Positions 23,460 to 32,956 of a stretch of DNA of 64,000 bases are shown piece after piece. The stretch is from NCBI RefSeq assembly GCF_009362735.1, contig NZ_WHNP01000019.1:62001-126000 (forward strand), read 5' to 3'. Source of the DNA: Paraburkholderia franconis (lineage in GTDB: Bacteria; Pseudomonadota; Gammaproteobacteria; Burkholderiales; Burkholderiaceae). Both the position numbers and the translations under genes were made by a program. A model generated the notes under the pieces. The model was not told the origin of the DNA, searched no databases, and saw only the letters and a list, made by a program, of their open reading frames with translations. The first letter of the stretch is position 1; every line of letters starts with the position of its first letter.

Positions 23460-25811
23460 ATGATTCAGGTGGATTACTACCCCTACAACTCGCTTCCTGC
23501 TCCTCCCGCTCCCGTCAACAACGAGCGCACGCAGCTCAGTGGACGCGAGATGCTCAACCTCATGCGCGATCATATCTGGGAGATTCTGGCAACCACGGCG
23601 GCCGTGTTTCTGCTCGCGCTCATCTATCAATTGGTCGCGAGTCCAATCTATTCGGCCGATGTGCTCGTGCGTGTCGATCCACCGGAGGCGAATGCACTCG
23701 GTATCGCGCTGCAGAATCAGGATTCGATGCTTCCGCCGCCCGCACCGTCGCCCAGCACCGAAATGGGTGTGATGCAAAGCCGTTCGGTGCTCGATCCTGT
23801 GATCGAACGATATCGTTTCGACGTGACGGTCAAGCCGCGCACGATCCCGGTTTTGGGCGACATCGCCGATAAGTTCGCAACGCCTGGCGAGCCTAACAGT
23901 GCATGGCTCGGCTTGAAGTCGTTTGCGTGGGGCGGTGAGGTCGTGAAGGTCGGCTATCTGAACGTCCCGCAGAATCTCGAGGAAGAGAAACTCAGGCTCG
24001 TTGCGCTCGATGGCGGTACATATGAACTGCTGGGTCCGTCGGGCGAGTTTCTGCTGAAGGGCGAAGTGGGCAAGCCTGCGACGGCCAACGGCGTCTCGGT
24101 CCTGATCAATCAGATGGCCGCGCGGCCCGGAACGCACTTCGAAGTGATCCGGTGGAATGGCGTCGACGCCGTCAAACGCTTCATGGATGTCGTGAAGATC
24201 ACCGACAAGGTGAAGGACTCCGGTCTCATCCAGATCGAGTATGCAAACAAGAGCCCGTCGATGGCTGCCGATGTCGCCAATGCGCTTGGCCAGCAGTATC
24301 TGACTACGGCTGCTGCGAGCCGTCAATTGAATGACACGCAGACGCTCAACTTCATCAAGGGCGAACTGCCGCGCCTGCTTGCGGATTTGCGCAAGACGGA
24401 GCAAGCGCTCAAGGACTTCCGGGCGAAATCCAATTCGATGCAGCCGACGGCTGAATCGCAGACTTACTTGCAGGGAGGTCTGGACCTGGATCGTCAGATC
24501 GCGAGCCTGCAATTGCAGCGTACCCAGTTGCTGGACAAGTACGCGCCGGGAAGCCGCTGGATTCAGAGCATCGACTCGCAGCTCGCCCAGTTGAACAAGA
24601 CGAAGTCTGAGTTCGACAACCGCTTCCAGGGCATGCCTGCATCCGAGCGCGAGAGCGTCGATCTGATTCGCGCGCAGAAGGTCGCCGAGACGATTTATAT
24701 GGGCATGGTGCAGAAAGCGGAGCAACTGACGGTTCGTCGCGCGAGCACGACGGGCGGCGCGCACATCGTCGATTCGGCGATCCGGCCGCATCGCCCGGTG
24801 AAGCCGAATCCGCTGATCGTGTTGCCGGGCGGCGTCGTGCTTGGCCTCGTTTCGGGCATCTTCCTCGTCTTCATACGTCGTCATGTTCTCGTGGGCGTGA
24901 CCGATCCGCGATACGTCGAGCGTCGCCTGAGCGTGCCTGTTGTCGGCGAAGTGCTGTTCAGTCATCAGCAAACGATGCTCGACCGGAGTCTGCCCGCCGC
25001 TGCGCGAAAACCGCTGCCTGGCGTGAGCGGGAAGAATGGATCGCCGCAACGAAATGGGGGTGAATCGGGGGCCGGCGCGAACGAGAAGATCGATCCTTCG
25101 TTTAGCGATTCGGGCACCAAGGTACTCGCGGCGCGTTTCCCGCATGACCCGTCTGTCGAGGCGCTGCGCGCGGTTCGCACGACGATGTCGCGCGATCTCG
25201 CGAACGCCCGCAACAACATCGTGATGGTGACGGGGCCGACGACGTCGGCGGGCAAGAGCTTCGTGGCCGCAAACCTTGCAACGCTGCACGCCGAAGCGGG
25301 CTCGCGCGTGGTGCTGATCGACGGCGACATGCGCCGCGGCCACCTCGCTGCGTTCTTTAGCCAGAGCAATCGCGGCGGCCTGTCGGAAGTCCTGTCCGAC
25401 CGCATTCCGCTGCGTGATGCGCTGCGCGAAGTCGGCATTGACGGCGTCACGTTCATGTCGTGCGGCGCGCGTCCGGAGAATCCGGCGGCACTGCTGACGC
25501 GCCCACGCTTCAGGCAATTGCTCGAACGGCTCGGCAATCACTTCGACCTGGTGATCATCGATACGCCGCCGTTCCTCGCCGTTACCGACGCGTCGATCAT
25601 CGCGAACGAAGCAGGTGCCTCGTTGCTCGTCCTGCGCTCGGAAATGCAGTCGGAGGAAGAGATCGCCGATACGGTCAAGAAGATCGAGCGCGCAGGCGGC
25701 CGTATCGCCGGGTGCGTCTTCAACGGCATACCCGTGCGCCGCAGCACGCGCAGCTACGGCTACGCGACGAACTACGCGAGCGATGTCGGGGATGTCGAGA
25801 CGGCCAGTTGA
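23460..25811 (+). CDS. Polysaccharide co-polymerase/tyrosine autokinase (Wzc/BceF type)
   Basis: 783 residues. The N-terminal Wzz chain-length domain has a transmembrane helix near residues 40-60 and a second near 455-480; a coiled-coil GNVR-like region lies between. The C-terminal BY-kinase domain has Walker A GPTTSAGKS (592-600), Walker A' LIDGDMRRG (about 618-626) and Walker B LVIIDTPP (697-704). Only three Tyr remain in the C-terminal tail (RSYGYATNY). It controls chain length and export of EPS across the inner membrane with a Wza partner, which is not in the window. ATG 23460 is used; an in-frame GTG at 23433 is possible and neither has a good RBS. Confidence 0.9.
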   Translation: MIQVDYYPYNSLPAPPAPVNNERTQLSGREMLNLMRDHIWEILATTAAVFLLALIYQLVASPIYSADVLVRVDPPEANALGIALQNQDSMLPPPAPSPSTEMGVMQSRSVLDPVIERYRFDVTVKPRTIPVLGDIADKFATPGEPNSAWLGLKSFAWGGEVVKVGYLNVPQNLEEEKLRLVALDGGTYELLGPSGEFLLKGEVGKPATANGVSVLINQMAARPGTHFEVIRWNGVDAVKRFMDVVKITDKVKDSGLIQIEYANKSPSMAADVANALGQQYLTTAAASRQLNDTQTLNFIKGELPRLLADLRKTEQALKDFRAKSNSMQPTAESQTYLQGGLDLDRQIASLQLQRTQLLDKYAPGSRWIQSIDSQLAQLNKTKSEFDNRFQGMPASERESVDLIRAQKVAETIYMGMVQKAEQLTVRRASTTGGAHIVDSAIRPHRPVKPNPLIVLPGGVVLGLVSGIFLVFIRRHVLVGVTDPRYVERRLSVPVVGEVLFSHQQTMLDRSLPAAARKPLPGVSGKNGSPQRNGGESGAGANEKIDPSFSDSGTKVLAARFPHDPSVEALRAVRTTMSRDLANARNNIVMVTGPTTSAGKSFVAANLATLHAEAGSRVVLIDGDMRRGHLAAFFSQSNRGGLSEVLSDRIPLRDALREVGIDGVTFMSCGARPENPAALLTRPRFRQLLERLGNHFDLVIIDTPPFLAVTDASIIANEAGASLLVLRSEMQSEEEIADTVKKIERAGGRIAGCVFNGIPVRRSTRSYGYATNYASDVGDVETAS

Positions 25812-25877
25812 TGTCGGGCTATCCCACGCTTACGCGACAACAGGAAACAGTACAACTTCGTGAGGCGGAGAAACCCT

Positions 25878-26993
25878 ATGGCATTCGCGATCAACGGAAA
25901 ATTCACCTCGCAACCCATCACGGGCGTGCAAAGGGTCGCTTATGAGCTCACCAGGGCGATGCAGATGCGCGAAAACCCGGGTAGTGAACTCGAGGTCTTC
26001 GTGCCGCAAAACGCGATGGAGCCGGGTGCGTCCCTTAAGCGGCAGCGCCGGTTTCCGTGGTTGCGGGGCACGCTGTGGGAACAGATTACGTTGCCGATTG
26101 CCGCGCGTCGCATGACGCTTGTCAATCTGTGCAATACCAATCCGATTCTCAAGCGCCGTCAGGTGGTGATGGTTCACGACATGGCCGTCTATGACGTGCC
26201 GGACGGCTTCTCGAAGAAGTTCCGGCTCTGGTACCGGCTCTGCTTTTCGATGCTGCCGAAGCTGGACCCGTTCGTGTTGACGGTGTCGTCTTTTTCGAAG
26301 CGCCGGATCAGCCACCATCTGAATATCGACGAGTCGCGCATTGCCGTGATTCCGCCCGGCGCAGACCATCTCGACCGTGTCGTCTCGGACCCGGGCGTCA
26401 TTGGCCGTCTGCAACTCGACGAGGACGCGTACTGCGTGATCGTCGGCAGTCTCGATCCGCGCAAGAACCTTCAACGCGTTCTCGATGCCATTGCGAAACT
26501 GGAGCATTTGCGTGACGTGAAATTCGTCATCGTCGGGGGCAGAAATCAACGGGTATTCAGCGGCGAAGGCGTGGGCGACAGGCCCGAGTCGAAGCAGGTG
26601 ATCTGGGCTGGCTTCGTGACGGATGGCGAACTCAAGGCACTTTACGAGCACGCGGGCTGCCTCGTGTTTCCGTCGCTATACGAGGGATTCGGGTTGCCGC
26701 CTCTCGAAGCAATGTACTGCGGATGCCCGGTGATCGCTTCGTCGCGCACGTCGATACCGGAAGCATGCGGAGACGCCGCCATGTATTGCGACGCGATGTC
26801 CGCAGAGGACATCGCTGAAAAGATCTCGCTGATGATGAGTCACGGCGAGTTGCGCCAACGCTATCGGCGCAAAGGGATGGCGCACGCGCGCGAGTACCGT
26901 TGGGACCGGTCGGCGAAGAGGCTGCTGGATCTCTTGTATGGGAAAGAAAGCGAGCCTCTGCCGGAGCTGTTTCCGCGGGCGACGGTGGGTTGA
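25878..26993 (+). CDS. GT4-family glycosyltransferase
   Basis: 371 residues with the GT-B fold of family 4. The N-terminal acceptor half begins FAINGKFTSQPITGVQRVAYE, a G-V-x-R-V-A-x-E motif common in capsule/EPS GT4 enzymes. The C-terminal donor half has VIVGSLDPRKNL, then LVFPSLYEGFGLPPLEAM, the E-G-F-G-x-P-x-x-E nucleotide-sugar motif. Cytosolic or membrane-associated. ATG follows GGAG eight bases upstream, 66 bp after the autokinase stop, so it is in the same operon. It probably adds one sugar of the EPS repeat unit. Confidence 0.9.
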   Translation: MAFAINGKFTSQPITGVQRVAYELTRAMQMRENPGSELEVFVPQNAMEPGASLKRQRRFPWLRGTLWEQITLPIAARRMTLVNLCNTNPILKRRQVVMVHDMAVYDVPDGFSKKFRLWYRLCFSMLPKLDPFVLTVSSFSKRRISHHLNIDESRIAVIPPGADHLDRVVSDPGVIGRLQLDEDAYCVIVGSLDPRKNLQRVLDAIAKLEHLRDVKFVIVGGRNQRVFSGEGVGDRPESKQVIWAGFVTDGELKALYEHAGCLVFPSLYEGFGLPPLEAMYCGCPVIASSRTSIPEACGDAAMYCDAMSAEDIAEKISLMMSHGELRQRYRRKGMAHAREYRWDRSAKRLLDLLYGKESEPLPELFPRATVG

Positions 26994-27019
26994 TCAGCGG
27001 TACTCGCCGGGACGGGCCA

Positions 27020-28465
27020 ATGTATCGGAATAGAAGCCGACAGGGTAGACGACGCGCGCTCAAGACGCTTGCTGCACTCGCGTGTGTGGGCCTGCCGGGC
27101 ATGCGCACGACGCCGGTTGCATTCGCGGCCGACGCAGCGGGCAAGCAACGTGAAGCGCGCAGGATGACCGACATGATCGGAACGAACGGTTGGCCTGGAT
27201 CGGACGCCGACATCAGCATGTGGCGCGCGATGGGCATCAGCTGGGGCCGCGGTTCCGTGGGCCCCGGACAGCCCGATTCCGCGAAGCAGGCGATGCGCGT
27301 CAACGGAACGGGCAATGCGTACGACAGCGATCTGCCGTCCGTCATCTTGCGCAACAACGCGAATGGAATCAGGTCGCTGCTGTTTCTCGGCTATACGCCG
27401 AAGTGGAATGCGAGCGTACCTGGCGATTCGAAGTCGGCGCCCGTCGATGTCGACGCGTGGCAACGATATGTGGAAGCCGTCGTCAGCAAGTACTCGAAGC
27501 CGCCTTATAACGTGCGTCATTTCCAGATCTGGAACGAGGCTGCCGGCCGCTTGTCGGGCGGGCTGCCGCAGGCTACGTTCTGGCATGGTCCCAAATTCGA
27601 TCGCGACGAAGAAAAGCGCTCAGGGCCGTACGAGCGCGCGATGCAAGACTACGTCGACAAGATTCACTTGCCAGCGGCCCGCATTGTCCGCAAGTACGGC
27701 GCCTACATCGTCTACGGCGGATGGCCCGATCAGGGTGGACTGGACACGTACGTCAAATGGCTCGAATACAGAAGCGCGGGCTCGAATGAACGGATGATCG
27801 ATTGGGTCGACTACCTCGACACTCATTACTTGTCCGTCGGCGATCTCGACGGTCTGTATCAGCGATATGTGAAGCAGGGGCCGGCTCGCGGGCTGTGGCA
27901 AACCGAAATCGGCGACAGGTACATGGAAGACCCGCATTACCTGCCGCGTTATTTCTTCGAGTTTGCGGTGTGGGCGCTGGATCGCAACTGGGACGACCCT
28001 GACAAGTACGTGACGATGGTCTACCACTGGGACGGCTACGAGCCGTACCGGCTGACACATCGCGGGCCGCCCCGCACGTACAACCCTTCAGGGCGCAGCC
28101 TGGTCGTTCTGAACAAGACGGTTCCCGGCTTGCTTGCGCCGTTTTCGAAGCCGCTTCGTTTCGGGCCGCAAGCCAAAGGTTCTGCACTGCTTTCCGACAG
28201 CGGCATTGTCATTCAGGTGAGCGCCGCACCGGGCTGGCGCACGGTCGAAGCGGCAGGCGTCGAGCAGCCGTCACTGGACGGCGCAGAGGTGCTTTTCATC
28301 GACGCCGTGACGGGCGCCGTTGCACCTCGTGAAGACGCCACGCTGACATCGAATAGCGGGGCGCTGAGCATCCGTTTTCGCGTGCCCGCCGCAGTCAATG
28401 GTGCCGATAGGAAGTCGCCCGCGCATCTCGCCTATCTCGTCGTCCGGCGACAGAAGACGACGTGA
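27020..28465 (+). CDS. PslG-like secreted glycosidase (GH39/clan GH-A)
   Basis: 481 residues with an Arg-rich export signal (RQGRRRALKTLAALAC, cleavage near AFAAD). The catalytic domain has the clan GH-A pattern: acid/base Glu173 in FQIWNEA and a candidate nucleophile Glu296 in GLWQTEIGDRY. The C-terminal part (about 365-475) looks like a beta-sandwich. In Pseudomonas the glycosidase PslG, also in an EPS operon, cuts Psl in the periplasm; this protein is similar in fold and genetic place. It probably trims or edits the polymer. It begins 26 bp after the GT4 stop. The RBS is weak (GGGACGGG). The family assignment is by motif and context. Confidence 0.72.
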   Translation: MYRNRSRQGRRRALKTLAALACVGLPGMRTTPVAFAADAAGKQREARRMTDMIGTNGWPGSDADISMWRAMGISWGRGSVGPGQPDSAKQAMRVNGTGNAYDSDLPSVILRNNANGIRSLLFLGYTPKWNASVPGDSKSAPVDVDAWQRYVEAVVSKYSKPPYNVRHFQIWNEAAGRLSGGLPQATFWHGPKFDRDEEKRSGPYERAMQDYVDKIHLPAARIVRKYGAYIVYGGWPDQGGLDTYVKWLEYRSAGSNERMIDWVDYLDTHYLSVGDLDGLYQRYVKQGPARGLWQTEIGDRYMEDPHYLPRYFFEFAVWALDRNWDDPDKYVTMVYHWDGYEPYRLTHRGPPRTYNPSGRSLVVLNKTVPGLLAPFSKPLRFGPQAKGSALLSDSGIVIQVSAAPGWRTVEAAGVEQPSLDGAEVLFIDAVTGAVAPREDATLTSNSGALSIRFRVPAAVNGADRKSPAHLAYLVVRRQKTT

Positions 28466-28495
28466 GACACGCAGCTTTTTATCGGCGAGGCAATA

Positions 28496-29575
28496 GTGCC
28501 GATTACCGAGAGAGAAGATTTGAACATCGACGGATTCAACCTATCGCCGCGAGATCCCATGAAACAGATGGCCATCGTTATTTGCAACTATAACTACGAC
28601 CGCTTTATTGCCGAGGCGATCGACTCGTCGTTGAACCAGGACTATCCGGGCACGCGAGTGATCGTCATCGACGATGGCTCGACGGATGGTTCGCGCACGA
28701 TCATCGAGAGTTACGGCTCGCGCATATCCGCAGTCTTCAAGGAGAACGGCGGCCAGGTGTCCGCCTATAACCTGGGACTCGAACTCGCCGACACGGAATA
28801 TGTACTCTTCCTCGACTCGGACGATGTGCTCTATCCGGGCGCCGTGTCGGAAGTGATGCGCATGTTCGAGCGCGGCGACGTGGCGAAGGTGCAATTTCGC
28901 CTCGATGTCATCGACGTGGAGGGCAAGCAGACAGGCGCCCACGTTCCGCACTCTGCGCCGCCGACCGATTGCGGCACCTTGCTGATGGGCGGCTGGCTTT
29001 ATCCGTCGCCGCCCGCGTCGGGCAATGCCTATTGCGTGAGCGCGCTGAAGAAGCTGTTCCCGGTTCCGGAAACGGCGATCAACCGCTACGGCGCTGACTT
29101 CTACGCGATCTATGGCGTCGCCCTGGTCGGACCGGTTGCAATGGTGCCCCAGTCGCTCGGCGCGTATCGCGTTCATCAACGTGCAAGCGAATCGAGTGTG
29201 TCGTTTGCCAACTCGGAGCAATTGACGAAGGCGCCGAAAGCATTCAAGGCGCGGTGGGCGACGTTGCGTGAGCTTGCCCGTACGCGACTCGGTCGGGAAC
29301 TGCCGATGTCATTTCACGATTTCGCGCATGAGAAGGCCTATTTCTGCTCGAACCTCTATCAGGCTCCATTGGCGACACGCTGGCGCTGGGCGATCAACGA
29401 CTCCTACGACTATCGGTACTCGATCGTCGCCAATCCTTTCTGGAGCCTGAAAAAGAAGGCGGGAACGCTTCTTCTGTCTAGCCTCTGCCTGTTGCCGTAT
29501 TCACCGCTCTCCAACTTCGTGGTCCGGTACATCACCAATCCGCTTGCGCGTCGTAGCGCCGCGGTCGAGCGTTAG
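28496..29575 (+). CDS. GT2-family glycosyltransferase
   Basis: 359 residues with a GT-A family 2 domain: MAIVICNYNYDRFIAEAIDS at the start, VIVIDDGSTDGS (nucleotide-binding Asp pair) and YVLFLDSDDVL (DxD metal site). The C-terminal 90 residues are hydrophobic and basic and may anchor it to the membrane. The start GTG has GAGG six bases upstream; an ATG 21 codons later is an alternative. It lies 30 bp after the glycosidase and is part of the EPS operon. Sugar specificity is unknown. Confidence 0.9.
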   Translation: MPITEREDLNIDGFNLSPRDPMKQMAIVICNYNYDRFIAEAIDSSLNQDYPGTRVIVIDDGSTDGSRTIIESYGSRISAVFKENGGQVSAYNLGLELADTEYVLFLDSDDVLYPGAVSEVMRMFERGDVAKVQFRLDVIDVEGKQTGAHVPHSAPPTDCGTLLMGGWLYPSPPASGNAYCVSALKKLFPVPETAINRYGADFYAIYGVALVGPVAMVPQSLGAYRVHQRASESSVSFANSEQLTKAPKAFKARWATLRELARTRLGRELPMSFHDFAHEKAYFCSNLYQAPLATRWRWAINDSYDYRYSIVANPFWSLKKKAGTLLLSSLCLLPYSPLSNFVVRYITNPLARRSAAVER

Positions 29576-29615
29576 GAGACCGCCATGCGGCATCGACGAT
29601 ATCAAAGAGGTCGGT

Positions 29616-30932
29616 ATGGACGGTAAGAAGAGCGCTAACGTCATAGCCTTTGTCTACGGCGGATACTTGATGAGATACGTGTATCTCATCATTGTCGTGC
29701 CGTTCTACGGTCGCGTGCTGGGTGTCGCGGAATATGGCCGCGTGCTCGCTGCCATGTCGCTGATGAACGTGATCTGGATGCTCGTCAGCTACGGATTCAC
29801 GTTCGTCGGCATGCGCGAAGTTTCCAAGGCGCAAGACACGAAGGAATGCAACGCCATCTACTCGCTGCATGTCAGCGCGCGCCTCGCGTTGGGCGTGTTG
29901 GGCGGCGCCGTGGGGCTCATCGCGACGATGTGCTCGCCAGCGTTGGCGGAGCGGCCTTTGATCGGCGTGCTGGCGACGCTGCTCGGCATCGTGTCCGCAT
30001 TGAATCTCGGCTGGCTCTACCAGGGCCGTCAGCACTTCAGAACGCCGATCATGATCGAGGTGTTCGGCTTCGCGCTGAGTCTCGCGCTCGTGCTGAGCCT
30101 GGTCAAAGGGCCTGCGGACTCGATATGGGTTGTCGCGAGCCTGTTCGTCGCGGGCATCGCGTCGGCCGCGATCTCCTACGGATTGGCGACGTTTCAACTG
30201 GGCCGGCCGCACCTGTCGCTGTCGGGCATCGTTCCGCTGATAAAGAACTCGACGATGCTGTTCTGCTATTCGTCGGGTTCTGTCGTGCTGACGGCGTCAT
30301 CGACCTATCTGCTGACGCTGTTGTCGACTCCCGCGCAGGTCGGCTATTTCGGTGCCGCTGAACGTTTCGCGACGATCGCGCTAGCTCTGATGGGGCCTGC
30401 GGGACAGGTGTTCATCCCCACGATCTCCCGCCAGCTCGCGCAGGGCGACAAGGCGGGCGCGCACGCCACCACGCGACGCGGTGCGATGTTGCTGCTCGGT
30501 TACGGACTGCTGGTTTTTTGCGGTGCACTGGCGTTGTCGCCGTTCGTGCTGCCACTGATCCTCGGGCAAGCGTTCACGCCTAGCGCGCGGGTATTGGCGT
30601 GCTTTGCATGGATGTTCCCGTTTGCAGCATTCAACGAATTCGCGGCCTTCTATGTATTCGTTCCGCGAAGGAAAGACCGTGTACTCGCAATTGCGGGCGC
30701 AGCGGCGGGGATTGCAAATCTTGGCACGGCGCTGTGGCTCGCGCCGCGATTCGGGGCAGAAGGCATGGCGTTTGCCCGTGTAATTGGTGAACTGTCGCTT
30801 TCGGTGATGCTGCTGACGATCATGGTGCGTCTGCAACTCATCACGCTGCTGCCGGGAGCGGGCCGCGCGATGGAAATCATGGCACGGATGGCGTGGGCCA
30901 AGCCACATGCTGGAACGGGTAAAGACGAATGA
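29616..30932 (+). CDS. Lipid-linked oligosaccharide flippase (Wzx family)
   Basis: 438 residues with about 12 to 14 hydrophobic helices and the start NVIAFVYGGYLMRYVYLIIV, typical of the polysaccharide transport (PST/MATE-like) flippase family. Inner-membrane location. It would move undecaprenyl-linked EPS repeat units to the periplasm. ATG with GAGG five bases upstream. The presence of both this protein and a Wzy-like protein (32919-34229) indicates a Wzx/Wzy-dependent pathway. Confidence 0.88.
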   Translation: MDGKKSANVIAFVYGGYLMRYVYLIIVVPFYGRVLGVAEYGRVLAAMSLMNVIWMLVSYGFTFVGMREVSKAQDTKECNAIYSLHVSARLALGVLGGAVGLIATMCSPALAERPLIGVLATLLGIVSALNLGWLYQGRQHFRTPIMIEVFGFALSLALVLSLVKGPADSIWVVASLFVAGIASAAISYGLATFQLGRPHLSLSGIVPLIKNSTMLFCYSSGSVVLTASSTYLLTLLSTPAQVGYFGAAERFATIALALMGPAGQVFIPTISRQLAQGDKAGAHATTRRGAMLLLGYGLLVFCGALALSPFVLPLILGQAFTPSARVLACFAWMFPFAAFNEFAAFYVFVPRRKDRVLAIAGAAAGIANLGTALWLAPRFGAEGMAFARVIGELSLSVMLLTIMVRLQLITLLPGAGRAMEIMARMAWAKPHAGTGKDE

Positions 30933-31049
30933 TATTGACGCATCAGATGTTTGCTGCGTCGGGGGTGAATTATCAATGGTGTTACAACGTGCGTCGGTAC
31001 TTATGAAGAGCGCAAGAACAGACGGACCGGACGAGCACAGGAGGTGGAA

Positions 31050-32234
31050 GTGAAAGTTGCGATTGTTCACGATTGGTTGGTGGTATCGGGCGGCGCCGAA
31101 AAAGTATTGGAGAACATCATCGAGTGCTTTCCGAACGCGGACCTGTTTTCCATCGTCGATTTTCTGGAAGACCGCAAGTGCATTAAAGGGAAATCCGTCT
31201 CGACGTCGTTCATTCAGCGAATGCCGTTTGCACGGAAGCGCTATCGCGCGTATTTGCCGTTGATGCCGATTGCGATCGAACAGCTCGATCTCTCGGGCTA
31301 CGATCTCGTCATCTCCAGCTCGCATGCCGTTGCAAAAGGCGTGTTGACGGGTCCGAACCAGCTGCACGTCAGCTACGTTCACTCGCCGATACGCTATGCG
31401 TGGGATCTTCAGCATCAGTACTTGCGGGAGTCGCAACTGACGGCAGGCTTGAAGTCGGTTCTGGCGCGCGTGCTGTTGCACTACATACGCGGCTGGGATT
31501 CGCGTTCGGCGAACGGCGTCGACTATCTGCTCGCGAATTCGCAGTTCATTGCGCGGCGCATCAGAAAGGCCTATCAACGCGACGCGACGGTGATCTATCC
31601 TCCCGTCGATTTGAGCAACATGCGGCTACGCGAGCACAAGGATGATTTCTACGTGACCGCGTCCCGGATGGTGCCGTACAAGCGTATCGACCTGATCGTC
31701 AAGGCGTTTTCACAGACGCCCGAACGCCGCCTGGTCGTTATCGGCGACGGACCGGAGATGAAGAAGATCAAGGCGGTCGCGGGCGATAACGTGACGATCA
31801 TGGGTCATCAGCCGTTCGATGTGCTGGTCGACCATCTGCAGCGTGCACGTGCGTTCGTGTTCGCGGCGGAAGAAGATTTCGGCATCTCCGTCGTGGAGGC
31901 GCAGGCTTGCGGCACCCCTGTCATTGCGTATGGCAGAGGGGGCGCGCTCGAATCGGTGATGGGACTGCCGCTTGAGCGGCCCACGGGTGTCTTTTTCGGC
32001 GAGCAGACAGAGGAATCGCTGCTTGAGGCCGTGACCCGGTTTGAAGAGAATGCGGGCCTCTTTGACGCGCGTGTATGCCGAAAGAACGCCGAACGCTTTT
32101 CGTCAGAGAAGTTCAAGCGGGCGCTGATGTCGTTCGTCGACGCACGCCTGCCCGATGAATTCGTCGATCGCACAGCGCCGTATGCGATGAAGGAACGCGC
32201 GCGCGACGACGAACATCATCATCAGCTGGCTTGA
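31050..32234 (+). CDS. GT4-family glycosyltransferase
   Basis: 394 residues, GT-B family 4. The start KVAIVHDWLVVSGGAEKVLE is the WbaZ/WcaI-like N-terminus; VSYVHSPIRYAWDLQHQYL is the usual acceptor-side motif; FVFAAEEDFGISVVEAQACG with GTPVIAYGRGG forms the donor site (E-x7-E). The GTG start at 31050 is chosen because AGGAGG lies five bases upstream; a GTG at 31044 overlaps that RBS. The C-terminus ends in an Arg/Asp/His-rich tail. It is likely a mannosyl- or rhamnosyltransferase of the EPS unit, the precise sugar unproved. A 117-bp gap separates it from the flippase. Confidence 0.9.
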   Translation: MKVAIVHDWLVVSGGAEKVLENIIECFPNADLFSIVDFLEDRKCIKGKSVSTSFIQRMPFARKRYRAYLPLMPIAIEQLDLSGYDLVISSSHAVAKGVLTGPNQLHVSYVHSPIRYAWDLQHQYLRESQLTAGLKSVLARVLLHYIRGWDSRSANGVDYLLANSQFIARRIRKAYQRDATVIYPPVDLSNMRLREHKDDFYVTASRMVPYKRIDLIVKAFSQTPERRLVVIGDGPEMKKIKAVAGDNVTIMGHQPFDVLVDHLQRARAFVFAAEEDFGISVVEAQACGTPVIAYGRGGALESVMGLPLERPTGVFFGEQTEESLLEAVTRFEENAGLFDARVCRKNAERFSSEKFKRALMSFVDARLPDEFVDRTAPYAMKERARDDEHHHQLA

Positions 32235-32260
32235 CCAGCTGGATTGATTCGAACGCTGGC

Positions 32261-32956
32261 TTAATCGGGACGTAGGCGGGAGGATAGGCGTCCTCCCAGT
32301 GCGGACAGAGGATGCATACTGGACAGCGCGCATTTGACCGTGGGCGCGTGTCCGCGAATCACCTCCGACTTCGCATCGATGATGTCCTGAAGCGGTGCCT
32401 TGTGCCCGTAGGCCACGGTTGATACGGCGAGCAAACTCACTGTCGCCCAGATCGGCCGAAACTTCTTGAACTCCACGTGCAACGCGGTTCGCAGGAACCA
32501 CGCAGCCGCAATCACACCGACCGCCCAGCCGACGATCACTTCCATCACCGAGTGCGAGTGATCGAATACGCGCGAGTAGCCTGTCAGGGCTCCGATCAGC
32601 AGACCCGCGATGATGCCCGCCGAAGGCGGCTGGCGCCACCATTTCGCTAACAAGGCGATGGTCACGATCCACACGGCAGTGGAGAGCATCGTGTGCCCGC
32701 TGATCACGCGGAAGTGGCCAAGCGGCAGCGCTATACCCCACGTCGAATAGAGAATTTTAGTCGCGCCGACTAGCGCCATTCCGCAGGTCAGCGCGAGTAT
32801 CCATCGGCATGCGAGGCCCACGTCGACCCGCGCAAGCCATGCTGCGCACAGAATGGCTACGGGTACGGTTAGCGCTGCATCGCCGATATTGGTAAAAATC
32901 ATCCACATATCAGTACGATCAAATCCGCTCAGGTTGATTCCGTGTTCGAGCAACAT
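32261..32956 (-). CDS. PAP2-family phosphatase overlapping the polymerase gene
   Basis: 231 residues with about six transmembrane helices. Motif 2 is RVISGHTMLS (SGH) and motif 3 GYSRVFDHSHSVMEV (S-R-x5-H-x3-E/V, the usual Asp being altered). The Lys/Arg-Pro motif 1 is not clear. Probable undecaprenyl-pyrophosphate or lipid-phosphate phosphatase on the periplasmic side. Its first 38 bp overlap the end of the polymerase-like gene on the same strand, and it has almost no RBS of its own, so translation is likely coupled. It runs against the flow of the surrounding EPS genes. Confidence 0.75.
   Translation of the reverse strand: MLLEHGINLSGFDRTDMWMIFTNIGDAALTVPVAILCAAWLARVDVGLACRWILALTCGMALVGATKILYSTWGIALPLGHFRVISGHTMLSTAVWIVTIALLAKWWRQPPSAGIIAGLLIGALTGYSRVFDHSHSVMEVIVGWAVGVIAAAWFLRTALHVEFKKFRPIWATVSLLAVSTVAYGHKAPLQDIIDAKSEVIRGHAPTVKCALSSMHPLSALGGRLSSRLRPD

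Noticed and set aside
23277..25541. 754-residue minus-strand ORF
   Set aside because: Opposite strand of the autokinase gene, whose Walker motifs are unambiguous; the translation is Arg-rich and featureless.
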